Source: Salvator merianae (Eukaryota; Chordata; Lepidosauria; Squamata; Teiidae). From it: a stretch of DNA of 64,000 bases. Positions 52,516 to 64,000 of this stretch are shown here, one piece after another. Under the pieces are notes generated by a model, which ran no database searches, was not told the origin of the DNA, and saw only the letters and a program-made list of their open reading frames with translations. The number at the start of each line of letters is the position of its first letter. Position 1 is the stretch's first letter. The stretch covers positions 89,822,161 to 89,886,160 of the forward strand of contig QVOM02000025.1 of the NCBI GenBank assembly GCA_003586115.2. The letters run 5' to 3'. The position numbers were made by a program, and so were the translations under genes.

Positions 52516-52756
52516 CTGCATGCAGAGAATGTGCTCTGTTACTAAGCAATGGCCCTTCTGTCCCTCCCCAGAATCTGCCCAGGGCATCTGAGAGATAGGG
52601 CACCACATGGATATATGGGGATCTTTTAAATTTAACTGGAACCTGCTCCAGAAAAGCTTCTGCTGTGTGATTTCTAGCCAAGTCAAACATTTCCCAGTAG
52701 TATGTAGGGATCTGTACTTGGGAATGCCAGAGAAAATGCAATTCATTGAAACAAAG

Positions 52757-53165
52757 GCTGCCTCCAAATGGCAGGAGGCAATGTGGGATCTAAACAAGAT
52801 TCCACAATCCCCTATTGCCACCCCTTGTCAGACACAAAGAGCAATCTCAGGCTTCTCTCAAGATCTGTCGGCAGCTTTCATGATGGGGTTGATTGGGGCT
52901 ACTGGAAGGCAGCCAAGCGCCCACCCACTTCCTTTTGTTGCTTTTTGCATGTTTGACTGGCTTCCGGTAGCCCCCATCAACCCCATCATGAAAGCTGTCA
53001 ACAGACGTTGAGGTGAACATCACTATTACAGGAAATCAAGCATCACTGCTGGATTTCCCATAATAATGATATTATGGGATTTCAACCAACTAAATCGGGA
53101 CTATATTGGGAATGCCTCAAATATGTCTGGCATCCCCAGTATAGTGCCCAGAACTTGCAGGTTTT
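52757..53165. mobile_element. D-type MITE
   Basis: Left 'aaggctgcctccaaatggca'. Large inner palindrome: 'ctttcatgatggggttgatt' + 'gggg' against 'ccccatcaaccccatcatga' + 'aag'. A smaller one lies around 'taatgatattatggga'. The right end near 'ccccagtatagtgcc' is eroded. Confidence 0.65.
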
Positions 53166-53597
53166 ACCACTTATGCCACTTACAAAGGGTAAGGACACGC
53201 TCATCATTTCTACCCAATTCTGTTACATTTTAGGTCTCTCCTCCCACCCCTTACCTTGCCCTGCTGCCCCATGTTTTCTGCACACAGAGTACATCTTCTT
53301 GGTCCCTGAGCCTAGCTAGCACGCATCCTTTCTAACAGTCACGTCCTCCTTCCTGAGTCGGCCAGCACACTAAGCCAAAAAGGCTTAAATCAAAATCTGA
53401 CAGGTACGAAATTTGCTGTAAGCTCTGAGTTCCTCTGCTCTGGCCTCCAGCATAGCAGATTAAAAGACATCCAACCAGTTCTTGGTCTGCACAGACGGAT
53501 AGGTCTGACAGAAAAAAAGTTGGAAGAAAGAGCTACACTGCTCAGAGAGGAAGGATGGTTTTCTTTTTGTTCCTTAAGACTGAATGCAATTGGAGAC
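53166..53597. other. Unassigned intronic stretch
   Basis: No gene or classified repeat. Confidence 0.4.
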
Positions 53598-53598
<1 letters not shown>

Positions 53599-53649
<51 letters not shown>

Positions 53650-53650
53650 T
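53599..53650 (+). repeat. (ATT)n microsatellite
   Basis: About 17 uninterrupted ATT units. It forms the 3' tail of the L2-like element that follows in antisense. Confidence 0.95.
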
Positions 53651-54215
53651 GCATTCTATCCTGCCCTATGCCCAAAGGTCTCAGGTCAGTTTACAACATT
53701 AAAAACCAATATAAAATGAACAAACTAAAACAATAACAAAGTCTGAAAATGGGGAGGAACAGCTGTTTCCTTATTTAGCCAAGGGCCAAGACAAAGAGAT
53801 GCGTCCACTGCTTTCCTAAACTGAAGGTGCATGATGTACCTCAGTGGGGAGACTTCCATAGTCTGGGAGCCATCACTGAGAAGGCCCCATCCCAGGTGCC
53901 CACCCCTTTTGCTACTGACAGTGGTGGTACAACCAGAAGGGCATCCCCTACAGATCCTAAGGCATGGGCAGGTTGATATGGAAGAAGGCGTTCCTTTAGA
54001 TATTTGAGGCCCAAGTCATTTAGGACCTTCTAAGTTAAGGTTAACACCTTGAATTGGGCTCGGTAGCGAATTGGCAGCCAGTGCAGCTCCTTTAACATGG
54101 GCATGATGTGCACCCAGCCAGCTGTCCCGGTCAGCAGCCTGGCACCTGCATTCTGCACATGCTGCAGCTTCTGAACCATCTAATGACGGCTATAGGCTGG
54201 ATTCCTTCTCAGCGC
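53650..54215 (-). mobile_element. L2-clade LINE 3' UTR
   Basis: Antisense blocks 'cctatgcccaaaggtctcag', 'agtctgggagccatcactga', 'tatttgaggcccaagtcatt', 'accttgaattgggctcggta' and 'cattctgcacatgctgcagc'. It is the best-preserved copy of this 3' UTR in the window. Confidence 0.75.
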
Positions 54216-55934
54216 CTGCAGCCTAACAATGTATCTCACTCGCACTGTGTACTGAGACACCTGGGAAACTTTTTGGATGCCCTGGTAGGTTAATCAACTG
54301 CATTGAGTCCCTGGGAAGCCTCATCCAGCCATAGGTTGGAGAAAGGTATAAGGAAGGAGGGTAAGAAGGCAAGGAGAAGGTTGCAGACACAGTTGGTATC
54401 ACCCAATGTTGGTGTATCTTGCATGGATTATTCCTGGCAAAGTAGGGCACGTGTGAAACCGAATGCACGATTGCTTTGCAAACGCCACTTCGGGTTTTGC
54501 CCATGTTCATAAGCACAAAAGCCAAGAATTTCCACCAGTTACAAGGAGATTCACCATGAGATGTCAAGGCAGGCTAGTTTAACAGTTACTGGTTTATGCC
54601 CTTTCCTGCAACAGAAGGGCTCTTGGCATTTTCTCTCCTCCAGGGCTGGGATCACACCTCAGCCTTAATCACGATCGAGGCCATTCTCTGTCTCCAGCAA
54701 TCAGATGCCAAAGTGCATTTCTGCTTCTTCTGGGGACTTTCCTGCATTTGGGTAATCCCAGCACTGAGTCTGTTTCAGCTGCAAGAAACGGACGCAGGCA
54801 AAGGGCTGCCGGTCTCTGCCCAGCTCCGCAGCAGCAGATTCTGGTGCCTGGAGTCAGAGAGGGCAACTCGAGCGGCACCTGTGCTCCCTCCTTGCCGGTC
54901 ACCGCTGAACCTGAGTTCAGGGCCCATAGAGGCAAACGTAGCCCATGCATTTTGGCTGCCCTAAGCAAAGTGTAACTGATGCCCTGCCGACATTTCACCC
55001 AGACGCAAACGGTGACTGATTTAGGCAGGCAGAATGAAGCGTGGCTGTCACTGGCTAGTCTGCAGTGCATGTCACAGCTAACAGAGAGGACATGTACGCT
55101 GGTCTACAAAATGTTCTAGGATCTCCATTTAAAAAAATAAACTGGAATGCAACTTTCAATAGAATGGATTTTTTTTTTCATCTTGGTGCCCTCATTTTAC
55201 AATATTATGCTGGCTTTGTGATATAACTTATTTGGGATGGATATGACAGACAGCTGGACTGTCCCACAGACACGCATGTTTGGAAGACCACTTTAAAGTG
55301 GTCTCTCCTTGAAGCACTCTCCAGGGTAATTTTCGTACCAGGGACCACTCAGTGTTTAGCCCCTTGCAGCTAGAGCATTCAACATAGAGCACAGACTTCT
55401 GGGGACCACTCTAGTGTGCAGACCTGGCATTCCTCAGTGGTCCCCAGGAACCGTGCAGTGTGGCCTCAGGAGCACGCTGAGGTAAGTGTTCTTGGCAGAT
55501 GTGTGAAAGTAGTTCCCATTTTTCCCCCAACTTTCCATTCACATCTATAGTCTTGGAAATAGCTGGTGGCCTCCCATCCAAATTCTAGACAGATCTCTCC
55601 GGGCTTAACTTTTGAAGGTCATCTGAGACCTGTTCAGTGCTGCCACCTACTGGGGCAACACTGAGAAAGAACTGTGTCAAAAACATGAATAAAGAAACTG
55701 CCTTAGATCCAAGTCAGTACAGACGTGCTAGGAGGGCCAAATGGAAGTTACATTTTGTAACATCTGAAAGGCACCGGGTCAAAGGAACCTGGAGGCAGGA
55801 ACTCACTAGCTCGGCACCCCTTAAGACTGGATACAGAACCAGCCACCTAGCTGGTTCGCCCATATAGCAGGGCCTTGCATACATGGCAGCAGTAAAATGC
55901 TTCAGAGTATTATGAGGTTCCCACTTTCCTTGAT
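54216..55934. other. Intronic stretch, no gene recognised
   Basis: Mostly unassigned. At 55283-55460 there are paired 'ggaccact' motifs ('agaccactttaaagtggtct' is a perfect small palindrome at 55288-55307), possibly an old DNA transposon. Confidence 0.4.
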
Positions 55935-56475
55935 TTTTGGCCAGATTTTTGGAAATGGGGGATAGAGAAAAATTCTTCTCTCGATCACACAGGACTAGAA
56001 CAACGGGATGCTCTATGAAGCTAATGGGCAGGAGAATTAAGATTGGTAAAGGGAATTGTTTTTTCATCAAGCCTAAGTATTGCCTCAAGGTTGGAAAGAA
56101 AGGCCATTTGCAGGGAATCGAGAGCAGGTGAAGATTTTGCCTTGGTCTTCTGCTTGAAAATGCCCAGAAGCACTTGGTGGGCCACTTTGTGAGACAGGAT
56201 GATGGACTAGATGGGCTGTAACCTGATCCAGCAGGGCCTCTCTTAATTCATGGAAGATAGATATATCAGTGGCTACTCAAATGGAGGCCTGGGTACCACC
56301 TCCAGGGTGGAGAGACCGGCAGGATGCCTCTAAAGGCCATTTGCAGGGAGTCAAGAACAGATGTTTTCTGCTCATGATGCCCAGAAGCAATTGATGGACC
56401 AGTGTGTGAGACAGGATGCTGGGATAGATGGGCCATGGTCCAATCCAGCAGGGCTCCTTTTAGATTCTAAAGAAT
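55935..56475 (+). mobile_element. Two tandem CR1-like LINE 3' ends
   Basis: The first copy (55935-56250) extends further 5' than most, with 'atagagaaaaattcttctct', 'cgatcacacaggactagaac' and 'tgaagctaatgggcaggaga'. The second (56251-56475) is shorter, with the standard blocks. Confidence 0.7.
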
Positions 56476-57425
56476 TCCCTGCCTGCCTATTTTTTGCTCC
56501 TTAGAACGCCTGTGGGCCTCATATGAGCCCAGGACCACTCTTCATCGTGGAAAGCAAACAAGAAAAGCAGGACAGGTGGCCAGGTTCCTGATCTCCCTTG
56601 CAGCCAGGGTTCAGCTGCCACTGGAAGCCGGACTTCTGGGCAGGGGTCCACTAACCAAAGGGGAGAGTCCTTGGTAGTATTTAGCTGGCTGCAGCTAGGA
56701 AGGGTCCATCCTGCCTTCTTTGCTGTGTCTCCCTCTGCATGCAGCCGTTTCAGGAAAGAAGGATGGGGAAAGTCTGGTGCGCCTACAAGCAGGCGAGTAA
56801 GGGGGGGCAGTAATTTTTCTTGATGAGTCTGTGGAGCGTGTGTGTATTTTATCCGTTGTTTTGCAGCAGGCGTGGGAGGTCTTACTGCTTTGGCAGGCCT
56901 GCCTGTTCCTTTTTTGTTGTATTTCGGGGTGGAGGGCGTGTTTGCCCTCCCCTGTCAATCAGGCTGCCTGTAATTTTGTGGAAAAGTTTATCTGAATAGC
57001 CCCAGTAACAATACTGTAGGACGCCAAATAGATTTCCAGTATTGTTGACTTGAAACTGGTGGCATCTGAAAGTTGTTGAAAGCACTTGCTTTACGGAAGG
57101 GGCAGTTATTTGATATAGTAATAATTTATACAAATGGAATTGATGCATTTAAAGACAGAGGTGCACACTCTGTTAGTCGTGCACAGGTATGAGATAGGTA
57201 TTTATGTAACTTCGAAAGACATATTTTTCTTTGCAGTGTTTTCTGGGTAAGCTCTGATGGTGCAGGCAGCTGACAATAGGGCAGCTTTAGCTGAGAGGTA
57301 CAGAATCCTATAAGAAGAGAGTCTAGCAGGTAACCCCATTATCCCTCCCAATCGGTAGGGCAGTTGGCGTTGGTGTTTGGGGCCATCAGGTTGGATCCAG
57401 TTCCTGGTGACTCCTAAAGAAGTAT
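56476..57425. other. Unassigned intronic stretch
   Basis: No gene or classified repeat is supported. Confidence 0.4.
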
Positions 57426-57429
57426 CCAT

Positions 57430-58045
57430 GCATTTTTCTTGGCAGATAAGAGCATACGAGGAACCCTGCTGGATAAGGCAAACTAGTCCAGCACATTGTC
57501 TCACACAGTGGCCCACAAATTGCTTCAGGGCATCTCAAGCAGAAGACAAAGGCAAAACCTTTAACTGCTCTTGATGCCCTACAAATGCCCTTTAGAGGCA
57601 TCCTGACTGTCCCTCCAACCTGGAGGCACTACCCATGCATCAATTCTAGTAGCCAGTGACGCACCTGTCCTCCATGAATCTGTTCAAACCTATGAGAACA
57701 TAAAAGAAACTTTGCTGGATCAGGCCACAGCCCATCTAGTTCCGCATTCTGTCTCACCCAGTGGCGCATCAATTGCTTTTGGGCATCTCAAGCAGAAGAC
57801 AAAGGCAAAATCTTCATCTGCTCTTAACTCCTTGCAAATGGCCTTTAGAGGCATCCTGCCTGTCTCTCCAGTGCCAATTACTGTCCAACTAGTCCAGCAT
57901 CCTGCTCACACAGTGGCCCACCAATGGCTTCTGGGCATCTCAAGCAGAAGACGAAGGCAAACCCTTCACCTGCTCTCCACTCCCTGCAAATGGCCTTTAG
58001 AGGCATCCTGCCTGTCTCTCCAACCTGGAGGTGATGCCTAGGCTA
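57430..58045 (-). mobile_element. Three CR1-like LINE 3' ends
   Basis: Antisense copies run 57445-57690, 57692-57875 and 57876-58045, the last lacking its 3' tail. Each has 'agtccagca', 'cagtggccca', 'ctgggcatctcaagcagaag' and 'tttagaggcatcctg' blocks. Confidence 0.75.
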
Positions 58046-58520
58046 CCCATTCCTGTGGTTTATCATTGCCTTCTTCTGAGAAGATGCCATGGATCAATCG
58101 TGCACCATCATGCTTCCCAAGCACATGCTCAGCTGCTGGGCTATGACTGCTCCCAGAAAAGACATGAGCTCATGGAATCGGAGGCGGCATGCAAACACTC
58201 CCCGTAAACAGTCTTCAAACCGCCTTCTGTGGGCGGGTTTTTCCATTCTGCACTCCCTGTCTCTTGACAGTAAACGTAGGAAGAAAAGAAGGGGAAAAGA
58301 GTGGAACAGAAATGGCATTCTGCAGCCCCTTTTCCCCGCTTTCCTCTCTCTCACTTTCAACCATCTAAATCAAAACTGGCTGACCATCTCCCTGGAACAA
58401 AACTGCGGCAAACCTCTCCCATATTGTTGTGAGGAACTGTGTCCTTATAAGTTTTTTCTCTATCAGTATGCTTAACATAAACACATCTTTAACTTTACTG
58501 TATTTACCAAGCAGGAACCA
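58046..58520. other. Unassigned intronic stretch
   Basis: No gene or classified repeat between two CR1-like clusters. Confidence 0.4.
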
Positions 58521-58524
58521 CAAG

Positions 58525-59262
58525 ATCACATAAGAACATAAGAACATAAGAGGAGCCTTGCTGGATCAGGCCATGGCCCATCTAGTCCAGCACCCTGTCT
58601 CACACAGTAGCCCACAATTGCTTCTGTGCATTCTCAAGCAGAAGATGAAGGCAAAACCTTCTCCTGCTCTTGACTCCCTGCAAATGGCCTTTAGAGGCAT
58701 CCTGCCTGTCTCTCCGAAACAGGTGGTACCTAGGCATCCATCCTTTCTGGTAGCCATTGATACACCTGTCTTCTGTGAATTTGTCTAACCATATAAGAAC
58801 TTAAGAGGAGCCCTGCTGGATCAGGCCACAGCCCATCTAGTCCAGCATCCTGCCTCACCCAGTGGCCCGCTAATTGCTTCTGGGCATCTCAAGGAGAAGA
58901 CAAAGGCAAAACCTTCACCTGCACTCCACTCCCTACAAATGGCCTTTAAAGGCATCCTGCCTGACTCTCCACCATGGAGGCAGTAGCTATTGATACACCT
59001 GACCTCCATGAATCTGTCCAATCCATTCTTAAAGATATCCAGGCTGGTTGCTGTTCATCACCTCTTCCAGTAATAAATTCCATAGACAGACCACCCTCTG
59101 GGTGAAAAAAATGCTTCCCCTTGTCAGTCCTAGCTCTCCTGCCCAACAGCTTCGAGTGCCCCTTGTTCCTAGTGTTGTACGACAGAGAAAATATTTCTCT
59201 ACCCACCTTTTCCATACCGTGCATGATTGTATATGCTTCAATCAGGTCCCCTCTTGGTGAGT
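58525..59262 (-). mobile_element. Two CR1-like LINE 3' ends, one extended
   Basis: The first (58525-58793) has the tail 'cataagaacataagaacata'. The second (58794-59262) extends 5' beyond the usual truncation point: 'tccaggctggttgctgttca', 'ttccatagacagaccaccct', 'cagcttcgagtgccccttgt' and 'gcttcaatcaggtcccctc'. It is useful for assigning the family. Confidence 0.8.
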
Positions 59263-59562
59263 GGAGACCAGCTGTTTTTCATGGTGTTGCTTTCCCTTGT
59301 AGAAGCATCTCTGAAGCATAGAGTTAGCACAGCCATCGTGGAAAACATGAGGTGTTATGCAAACTGCAGGTCATGGGCATCACGTATTATTTGTGCCAGT
59401 TGCCCTCAAGGGAGTGAGGACTTTGGGGGAAGCCTGGTGGCCATCACCTAGCAGGGCCATGTAATGAGGCCTCCTGCCCAACAGGAACGGCACACAATGA
59501 AGGGCCACCAAACTGTCCATGAGTGGTTCTACTTGATATTTGGTCTTTGCCTCCCCCTGCAG

Positions 59563-59773
59563 GGAGGTGATCCAGATCGACCAGTTCCTCAAGGAGACGG
59601 CTGCCCGCGAAGCCAATGCCAAGGTGCGACTCCAGCAGTTCATCGAGGAGCTCCTGGACCGGGCCGACCGAGCTGAGAAGCAGCTCCAGATCATCAGCAG
59701 TAGCTGTGGAACGACTCCCAACTGCAGCCTTGGGAGGTGCAGTGTGCCTGGATCCAAGAGCACCGGCAGACCG
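59563..59773 (+). CDS. FBXO41: FBXO41, second coding exon (3' boundary uncertain)
   Basis: The acceptor 'gcctccccctgcag' ends at 59562. The first base G completes the glutamine codon split after 35915. The frame then reads EVIQIDQFLKETAAREANAK, then 'VRLQQFIEELLDRADRAEKQ', then LQIISSSCGTTPNCSLGR. This is the family coiled coil followed by its conserved ISSSCG segment, and phase and order match FBXO41. The donor is uncertain: CCG|GTACCT after 59773 keeps the 'GSKSTGR' residues that look like the mammalian linker, while GAG|GTGCAG after 59736 is nearer the donor consensus. Reading on without splicing stops at 59810. The F-box exons are not in the window. Confidence 0.9.
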
Positions 59774-61395
59774 GTACCTACTGATGCCGTTCTCCTAACA
59801 CTGTGGTACTGAACGGGTGAGGTGGGACTTCCTGGGGAGGCGGGGATGGGGTGAAGTTCCAGCTCCTTCTGGACCCGCCTCTCAGCGTGGGTCTTGAATG
59901 GATCACGAATCAGATAGAGCCGAAGAAGAGCTTCGCCGGGTCATAGCAAGGCATCACAGAAAGATGCTTCATTTACCACGCCCATCCCCCAGTAGTGGCA
60001 GCCAAGGGCAGCATGCAAGCAGGCCATGAAGGAATCACACTTTTCCTGCTGACCTTCCGTTGCATTTTGCCTCTGAAGCTTGAATGCCTGTTCCAATGAA
60101 ACCCTCATGTTGGAAGCACTATGCGAGTGAGAGTTCCAATGGAGCGCGCTCCCCCTTGTGCTTATGACGATGGCCACATTCTCCTCCTTCCCACCCAAAA
60201 CCTTCTCCTTTCGACCCGTGTGCTCCTGCTCTTTATTCTTCTGCTTCACCCACCTCCCCTAAATGAGTGAAAGCAAACACACTGGAAGCCACGTCTGCAA
60301 TCCCTCTATCTATCTACAGTTATAGATGGGTTAGGTGTCTCCTTGCCTGCACCCAAGGACTTTGCTTCCACCCGTTCTGATCGTGGATTGGGCTCGCACG
60401 CCTGCTACTAAACAGATGGTTGGGGCTAGCAACACAGAGCGCTCTTCTCTTGGAGCATGCATCGTGGCTGTGCAATTCTAAGAAAAGGAGGCAGTGACTG
60501 TGGCAGGGAATTTGGCCTCCAGCATTGCAAGGACCCAGCCATCTGTCTAGTCAAATGCGCGTAGGACTCAGAAAGACTCAAATATCTCTGCAACAAGAGT
60601 CTAAAACTGAAGCTAAAAATCAGAGCATCCAATGCAAACGCAAGCCAAGAAATCTGGGCCATTTTAGCACTGCAAAGCAGTGGTCGAGCAGGAGTAAAGT
60701 TAGGGAAGCCCCTGTGAACTATGGTACTCTTGATCCTTAGCCAAACTGGGGGGAGGGGGGGAGGCAGCTTTTCCCATAGCCCTTCCCCCCAGAAATGTTG
60801 AGACTCATCCACAACTTACTTAGGAAGTTTGTGCAAACTGCCCATAATATCCTCACCACTCCTATAGCCATGCACGCAAAAACAGGAGTAGAGATTCCTG
60901 CTGCTTCAAGGATCCTGCTGCAACCAGGTGCCCCATTCCTTAGAGTGGGAAGCAGGCTGATCACATGTCCCCCTCTGCTCCTGGTCATGGGAATGTCCAA
61001 GTCAGAGGATGAAATGTTACTTGCTGTACCGTTTTGTGAAGCACAGGAAGTGGGTCAGAAGTCGGCCATTTTGTGTGCCTCCCAAACTAGGGTCATGCAA
61101 TTTGACCTGAAGAAAATGCAATGGGTAAGTCCGAACTTTGTGGCAACACTGCAGTGGGGAAAAGTGTTGTGAGAGCGCTTTCTCCCACTCAGCTGTTAAA
61201 GCACTACTACCTGCACTTATGCTGGGATGTTTGCTGGATGGGTGTGAGGCCGTGAGGCCCCTGCGCCCTTTGAGCACTCACACAGCACTATGCGGTGTCA
61301 TCTGGATCCTCATAAAGTTTCTACAACTTGCCCGCTGTGCTGAAAACTGTCCTGCAAAATTCCCATATCAGGACACTTCTGATATGGGGTTGCAT
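59774..61395. other. Next FBXO41 intron, no further exon recognised
   Basis: I searched the frames for the expected continuation (Ser/Gly-rich linker, F-box) and found none. Repeats are also sparse here compared with the previous intron. Confidence 0.5.
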
Positions 61396-61399
61396 CTCT

Positions 61400-61475
61400 G
61401 CTCCCCAGCCTGTCCTCAGGAAGAGGCAATGGCAAACCACTTCTGTATCTTTACCATGAAAACTGAATAGAGTTT
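61400..61475 (+). mobile_element. SINE tail fragment
   Basis: 'aggcaatggcaaaccacttc' then 'tgtatctttaccatgaaaac' matches the tail of the SINE at 30908-31079; the tRNA head is gone. Confidence 0.6.
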
Positions 61476-61479
61476 CCAC

Positions 61480-61930
61480 AGAGGGGCCCATACAGTCAAC
61501 CAGGAGTCAGGCCGCATGCCCACTTCCTTGTCAACTTTTTGGAGTGAGGAGGCACCATGCAATGGTGTCTCCTGCAAAGGAGGCCCTCTGCCAGCAATTG
61601 TGCCAGAAAAGAGTCTGGCTGAAAATGGAGGTGGGGCAACGGCAGGCGTCTTCTTGGACCCACAGAGGTGCCCCAGACTGGTAAGTGCAGATGTGGCCTC
61701 AGACCCAACCAGCGGTACTCAACAAACAAGCAAAAGGTTTCGCTCAGTGGAAGAAACAAATTGGGCTGGGGCAGGTTTTATCAGGAAACGAGACTGCAGT
61801 GAAAGAATTACATTTCCTTGGCATGGTTGATAGTCTGTACCTTGAATAAGGGATTTGGTTTGTTGTAGATGTATAATCCTGGATATATTGTTTTAATTTG
61901 CAACTGCGTGGAATGAAAGAGAAATACACA
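61480..61930. other. Unassigned intronic stretch
   Basis: No gene or classified repeat; weak inverted motifs occur around 61530-61700. Confidence 0.35.
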
Positions 61931-61932
61931 GG

Positions 61933-62397
61933 GGGCCTGTTTGCACTTGCTGCTAGTGAGAGTCAGGGATGATCACTAGTCAAGTGCCTCCATGCTCTGC
62001 AGAGGCCCTGGTGATTGGGAGCAGACTATAGCTGCTCCCGATCACTACCTGCTGTGTTGCACAAAATTGTGCTCTACAACTGTACTGGGAGCAGCTGGAC
62101 TGCTGCCAGTGCAGTGTGTTCGCACCTGCTTCCATGTATGAATGCACAGCTGCGTGACACGGCTGCGCCTGCACATTCATGCAGCATTGCCAGTTGCATG
62201 GCAGCAGCCAGAAGCTTCCTGGTCGTTTTCATGGTGCAGAACACCAGCAGGATGCCAGCATTCGCACTGCAAATGCTGGTATCCTGCTGGCGTTCTGTTC
62301 CAAGATCTTGCACTGTGGACGGTCTCCACACTCTGAGGTCTGTTCCGTCTTGGAATGTTCACTTCTGAATGTTCCAAGATGGAAAGTGCGAAAAGGT
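61933..62397. mobile_element. 465-bp MITE with GGGCCTGTTTGCACTTGC end
   Basis: Right 'gaaagtgcgaaaaggtac'. Inner hairpins: 'ggagcagactatagctgctc', 'agcattcgcactgcaaatgct' and 'ggaatgttcacttctgaatgttcc'. The core CATGGCAGCAGCC resembles 1-684 and 1640-2079. Confidence 0.7.
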
Positions 62398-62399
62398 AC

Positions 62400-63205
62400 A
62401 CAGCCACAAACACACACAAACTTAATACCAGTCTTGCTGTTGCTAACATTTAAAGAAATGTGGGGGGGGGGAGGTTGGAATTGTGCTCCCTTTGCACTGC
62501 TTCCTCTATTTAGGCCCACAGTCAATGGGAGGAAACAATTCCACAAGGAAGAGAGGGCAGCAAGGGTTTTGCCTTTCGTCTTGGAGGGAGCGTTCTGATC
62601 CGCACTCCTTTGTCTCGGCAGAGAGACAGGCATTCCGTCCCCGGAGCAACTGCACATGGTTCCTACGCTGTTTCCAACCAAAGGTCATCTTCCAGCACTG
62701 GGTAAGAAATCACCATAAACACTATCCTTGCTCTCCCGATGTTTCTTTTGGAAGATTCTGACAACAGCAATCCATGCAAATAAAACACAGGGTACATTAT
62801 CTGCAACTCCTGCCTCAGAAAATAAATGGTTAAGAAAAGAGATCAGGGATTCCAGAACATGTACAAACAACCTATTTTATGAAGGAAAATAAATCCAAGA
62901 TAACCAGTTATTAAAGTCTAGAACTAGAAAAATTTACTGAGAGTAAAATCAAGCATGGGATATTTTCTACATGAATTAGCAAAAGGTAAGAGGTTTTAAA
63001 CGGAACAGGAGGGACAGAGAGATACAAGATGCAAACAAGCCAATCAGATTTTAGGGGTCACAGACTCCCAGAAACATCTGTTCATAATGAACATGCTCGA
63101 AGCCTGAACCAATGAGCAGAAGCAACGAGGCATGTGCAACTAATATACATTAGAAAATAAAATAATTTACACTTCCATGAAAAAAAGAGAACATGATTAA
63201 CTCTT
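62400..63205. other. Unassigned intronic stretch
   Basis: No gene or classified repeat. Confidence 0.4.
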
Positions 63206-63207
63206 TA

Positions 63208-63386
63208 CCCTTTCTACACTGGGCCTTATTCCAGATTAAATCCCAGAATAGGGCCCTGGCATCCAGATGACAGTGCAGACTATGGCAGGATCTGAGCAGG
63301 TCCTGCCATAGTCTGCACTAGCATGTAGATGGCCGGTGCCTATTCCAGGATATAATCCGGAATAAGGCCTCAATGCAGAAAGGCCC
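63208..63386. mobile_element. B-type palindromic MITE, full length
   Basis: CCCTTTCTACACTGGGCC .. 'atggcaggatctgagcagg' loop .. 'gcctcaatgcagaaaggccc'. Arms of about 85 bp pair well. TTA precedes it and TTTA follows, consistent with a TTA duplication after a one-base shift. Confidence 0.8.
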
Positions 63387-63389
63387 TTT

Positions 63390-64000
63390 AATTATTTAAA
63401 TGTGACATCCTAGAAGGCTTTGTAAATCAAATGGTAGAGCCGGATGCTCATAATAAATCTTTGTTCTTCTTGGTCTGTATGTTCATGTATGGTTTTTTGG
63501 GGGGTTTTGAAGTGTTATTTTGACACTGTTTGCATAGTAAGGCTGCTTTTTTCCCACCAGCATTTTCAGCTAGAAGGTTCTAGTCAAAGTCACAGGCCCC
63601 TAACTTTGATCCGCTTTAAATTCATAGTGCAACAGAAATATGCATAATATATCTTCACTGAGCATAAATCAAAATCATCCATAACACCTGCACAGGTAGC
63701 CATGCCAAGTACTAAATTCAAATTCCTGGAAATTCTAGGTCTCAATTAAAAAGGGTGTATTCCTAGTCCTTAAGGTGGTACAAAAAAGCTAATTAATCCT
63801 TGGAAAGCGCTGAAGAAGCCTGAGGGATTTCTAGCTGCCGCAGAGTATATTATGGTATCCTGGGTAGCCTTTTGTGCTTCCTAATTGCTAGCAGAATCAA
63901 ATACGGAGCATAAGCAAGCTTTTGTACGTACAACACGGCTGTCTGCCATGTACCTTTATGAAGATTAGGAACAGGTACGTACAGGTTGAATGGATGCTGG
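63390..64000. other. Unassigned, right end of window
   Basis: AT-rich; no gene or classified repeat. Confidence 0.4.

Noticed and set aside
62229..62681. 150-codon minus-strand frame near the window end
   Set aside because: It overlaps a MITE for much of its length and shows no FBXO41 continuation or domain.

Overview
This window looks like nuclear DNA from a vertebrate, most likely a squamate reptile (inference). It holds part of one recognisable gene in a very repeat-rich setting. The repeats are CR1-type LINE 3' ends finishing in ATTCTATG-like or TTCTTATG-like repeats, decayed L2-clade and L1-like LINE remnants, a tRNA-derived SINE of the Sauria type, and many short palindromic DNA transposons. 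No bacterial or viral gene layout is present. Most long open frames are chance frames or lie inside repeats.

The gene is FBXO41, on the + strand. A large 5' exon (34910-35915) holds a uORF-rich leader and the first 245 codons: an N-terminal C2H2-like finger, an alanine-rich linker and a coiled coil. After a 23.6 kb intron, a second coding exon (from 59563) continues the coiled coil in the matching splice phase. The F-box and C-terminal repeat region lie beyond the right edge. A CpG island at about 7.1-8.9 kb, roughly 26 kb upstream of the coding exon, is the best promoter and first-exon candidate. That link is inferred.

The rest of the window is mobile DNA. One set of elements shares termini close to GGGCCTTTTYGCACTT but has several unrelated bodies. 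Where the junctions can be read they show 3-bp target duplications (ACT, CCA, TTT, TAG, TAA), which fits PIF/Harbinger (Tourist-like) MITEs. A second set has hAT-type 8-bp duplications. It includes palindromes beginning CAGYGGCGG, an element with TAGRGATGTGC ends, and a 424-bp CpG-rich element carrying a GC minisatellite. Several elements are nested in others, so relative ages can be read directly.

The most unusual non-transposon signal is a decayed, frame-disrupted copy of the FBXO41 leader and start-codon region at about 39478-39755, inside FBXO41's own intron and in the same orientation. Also notable are four upstream AUGs in the FBXO41 leader, one of which opens a frame overlapping the true start.
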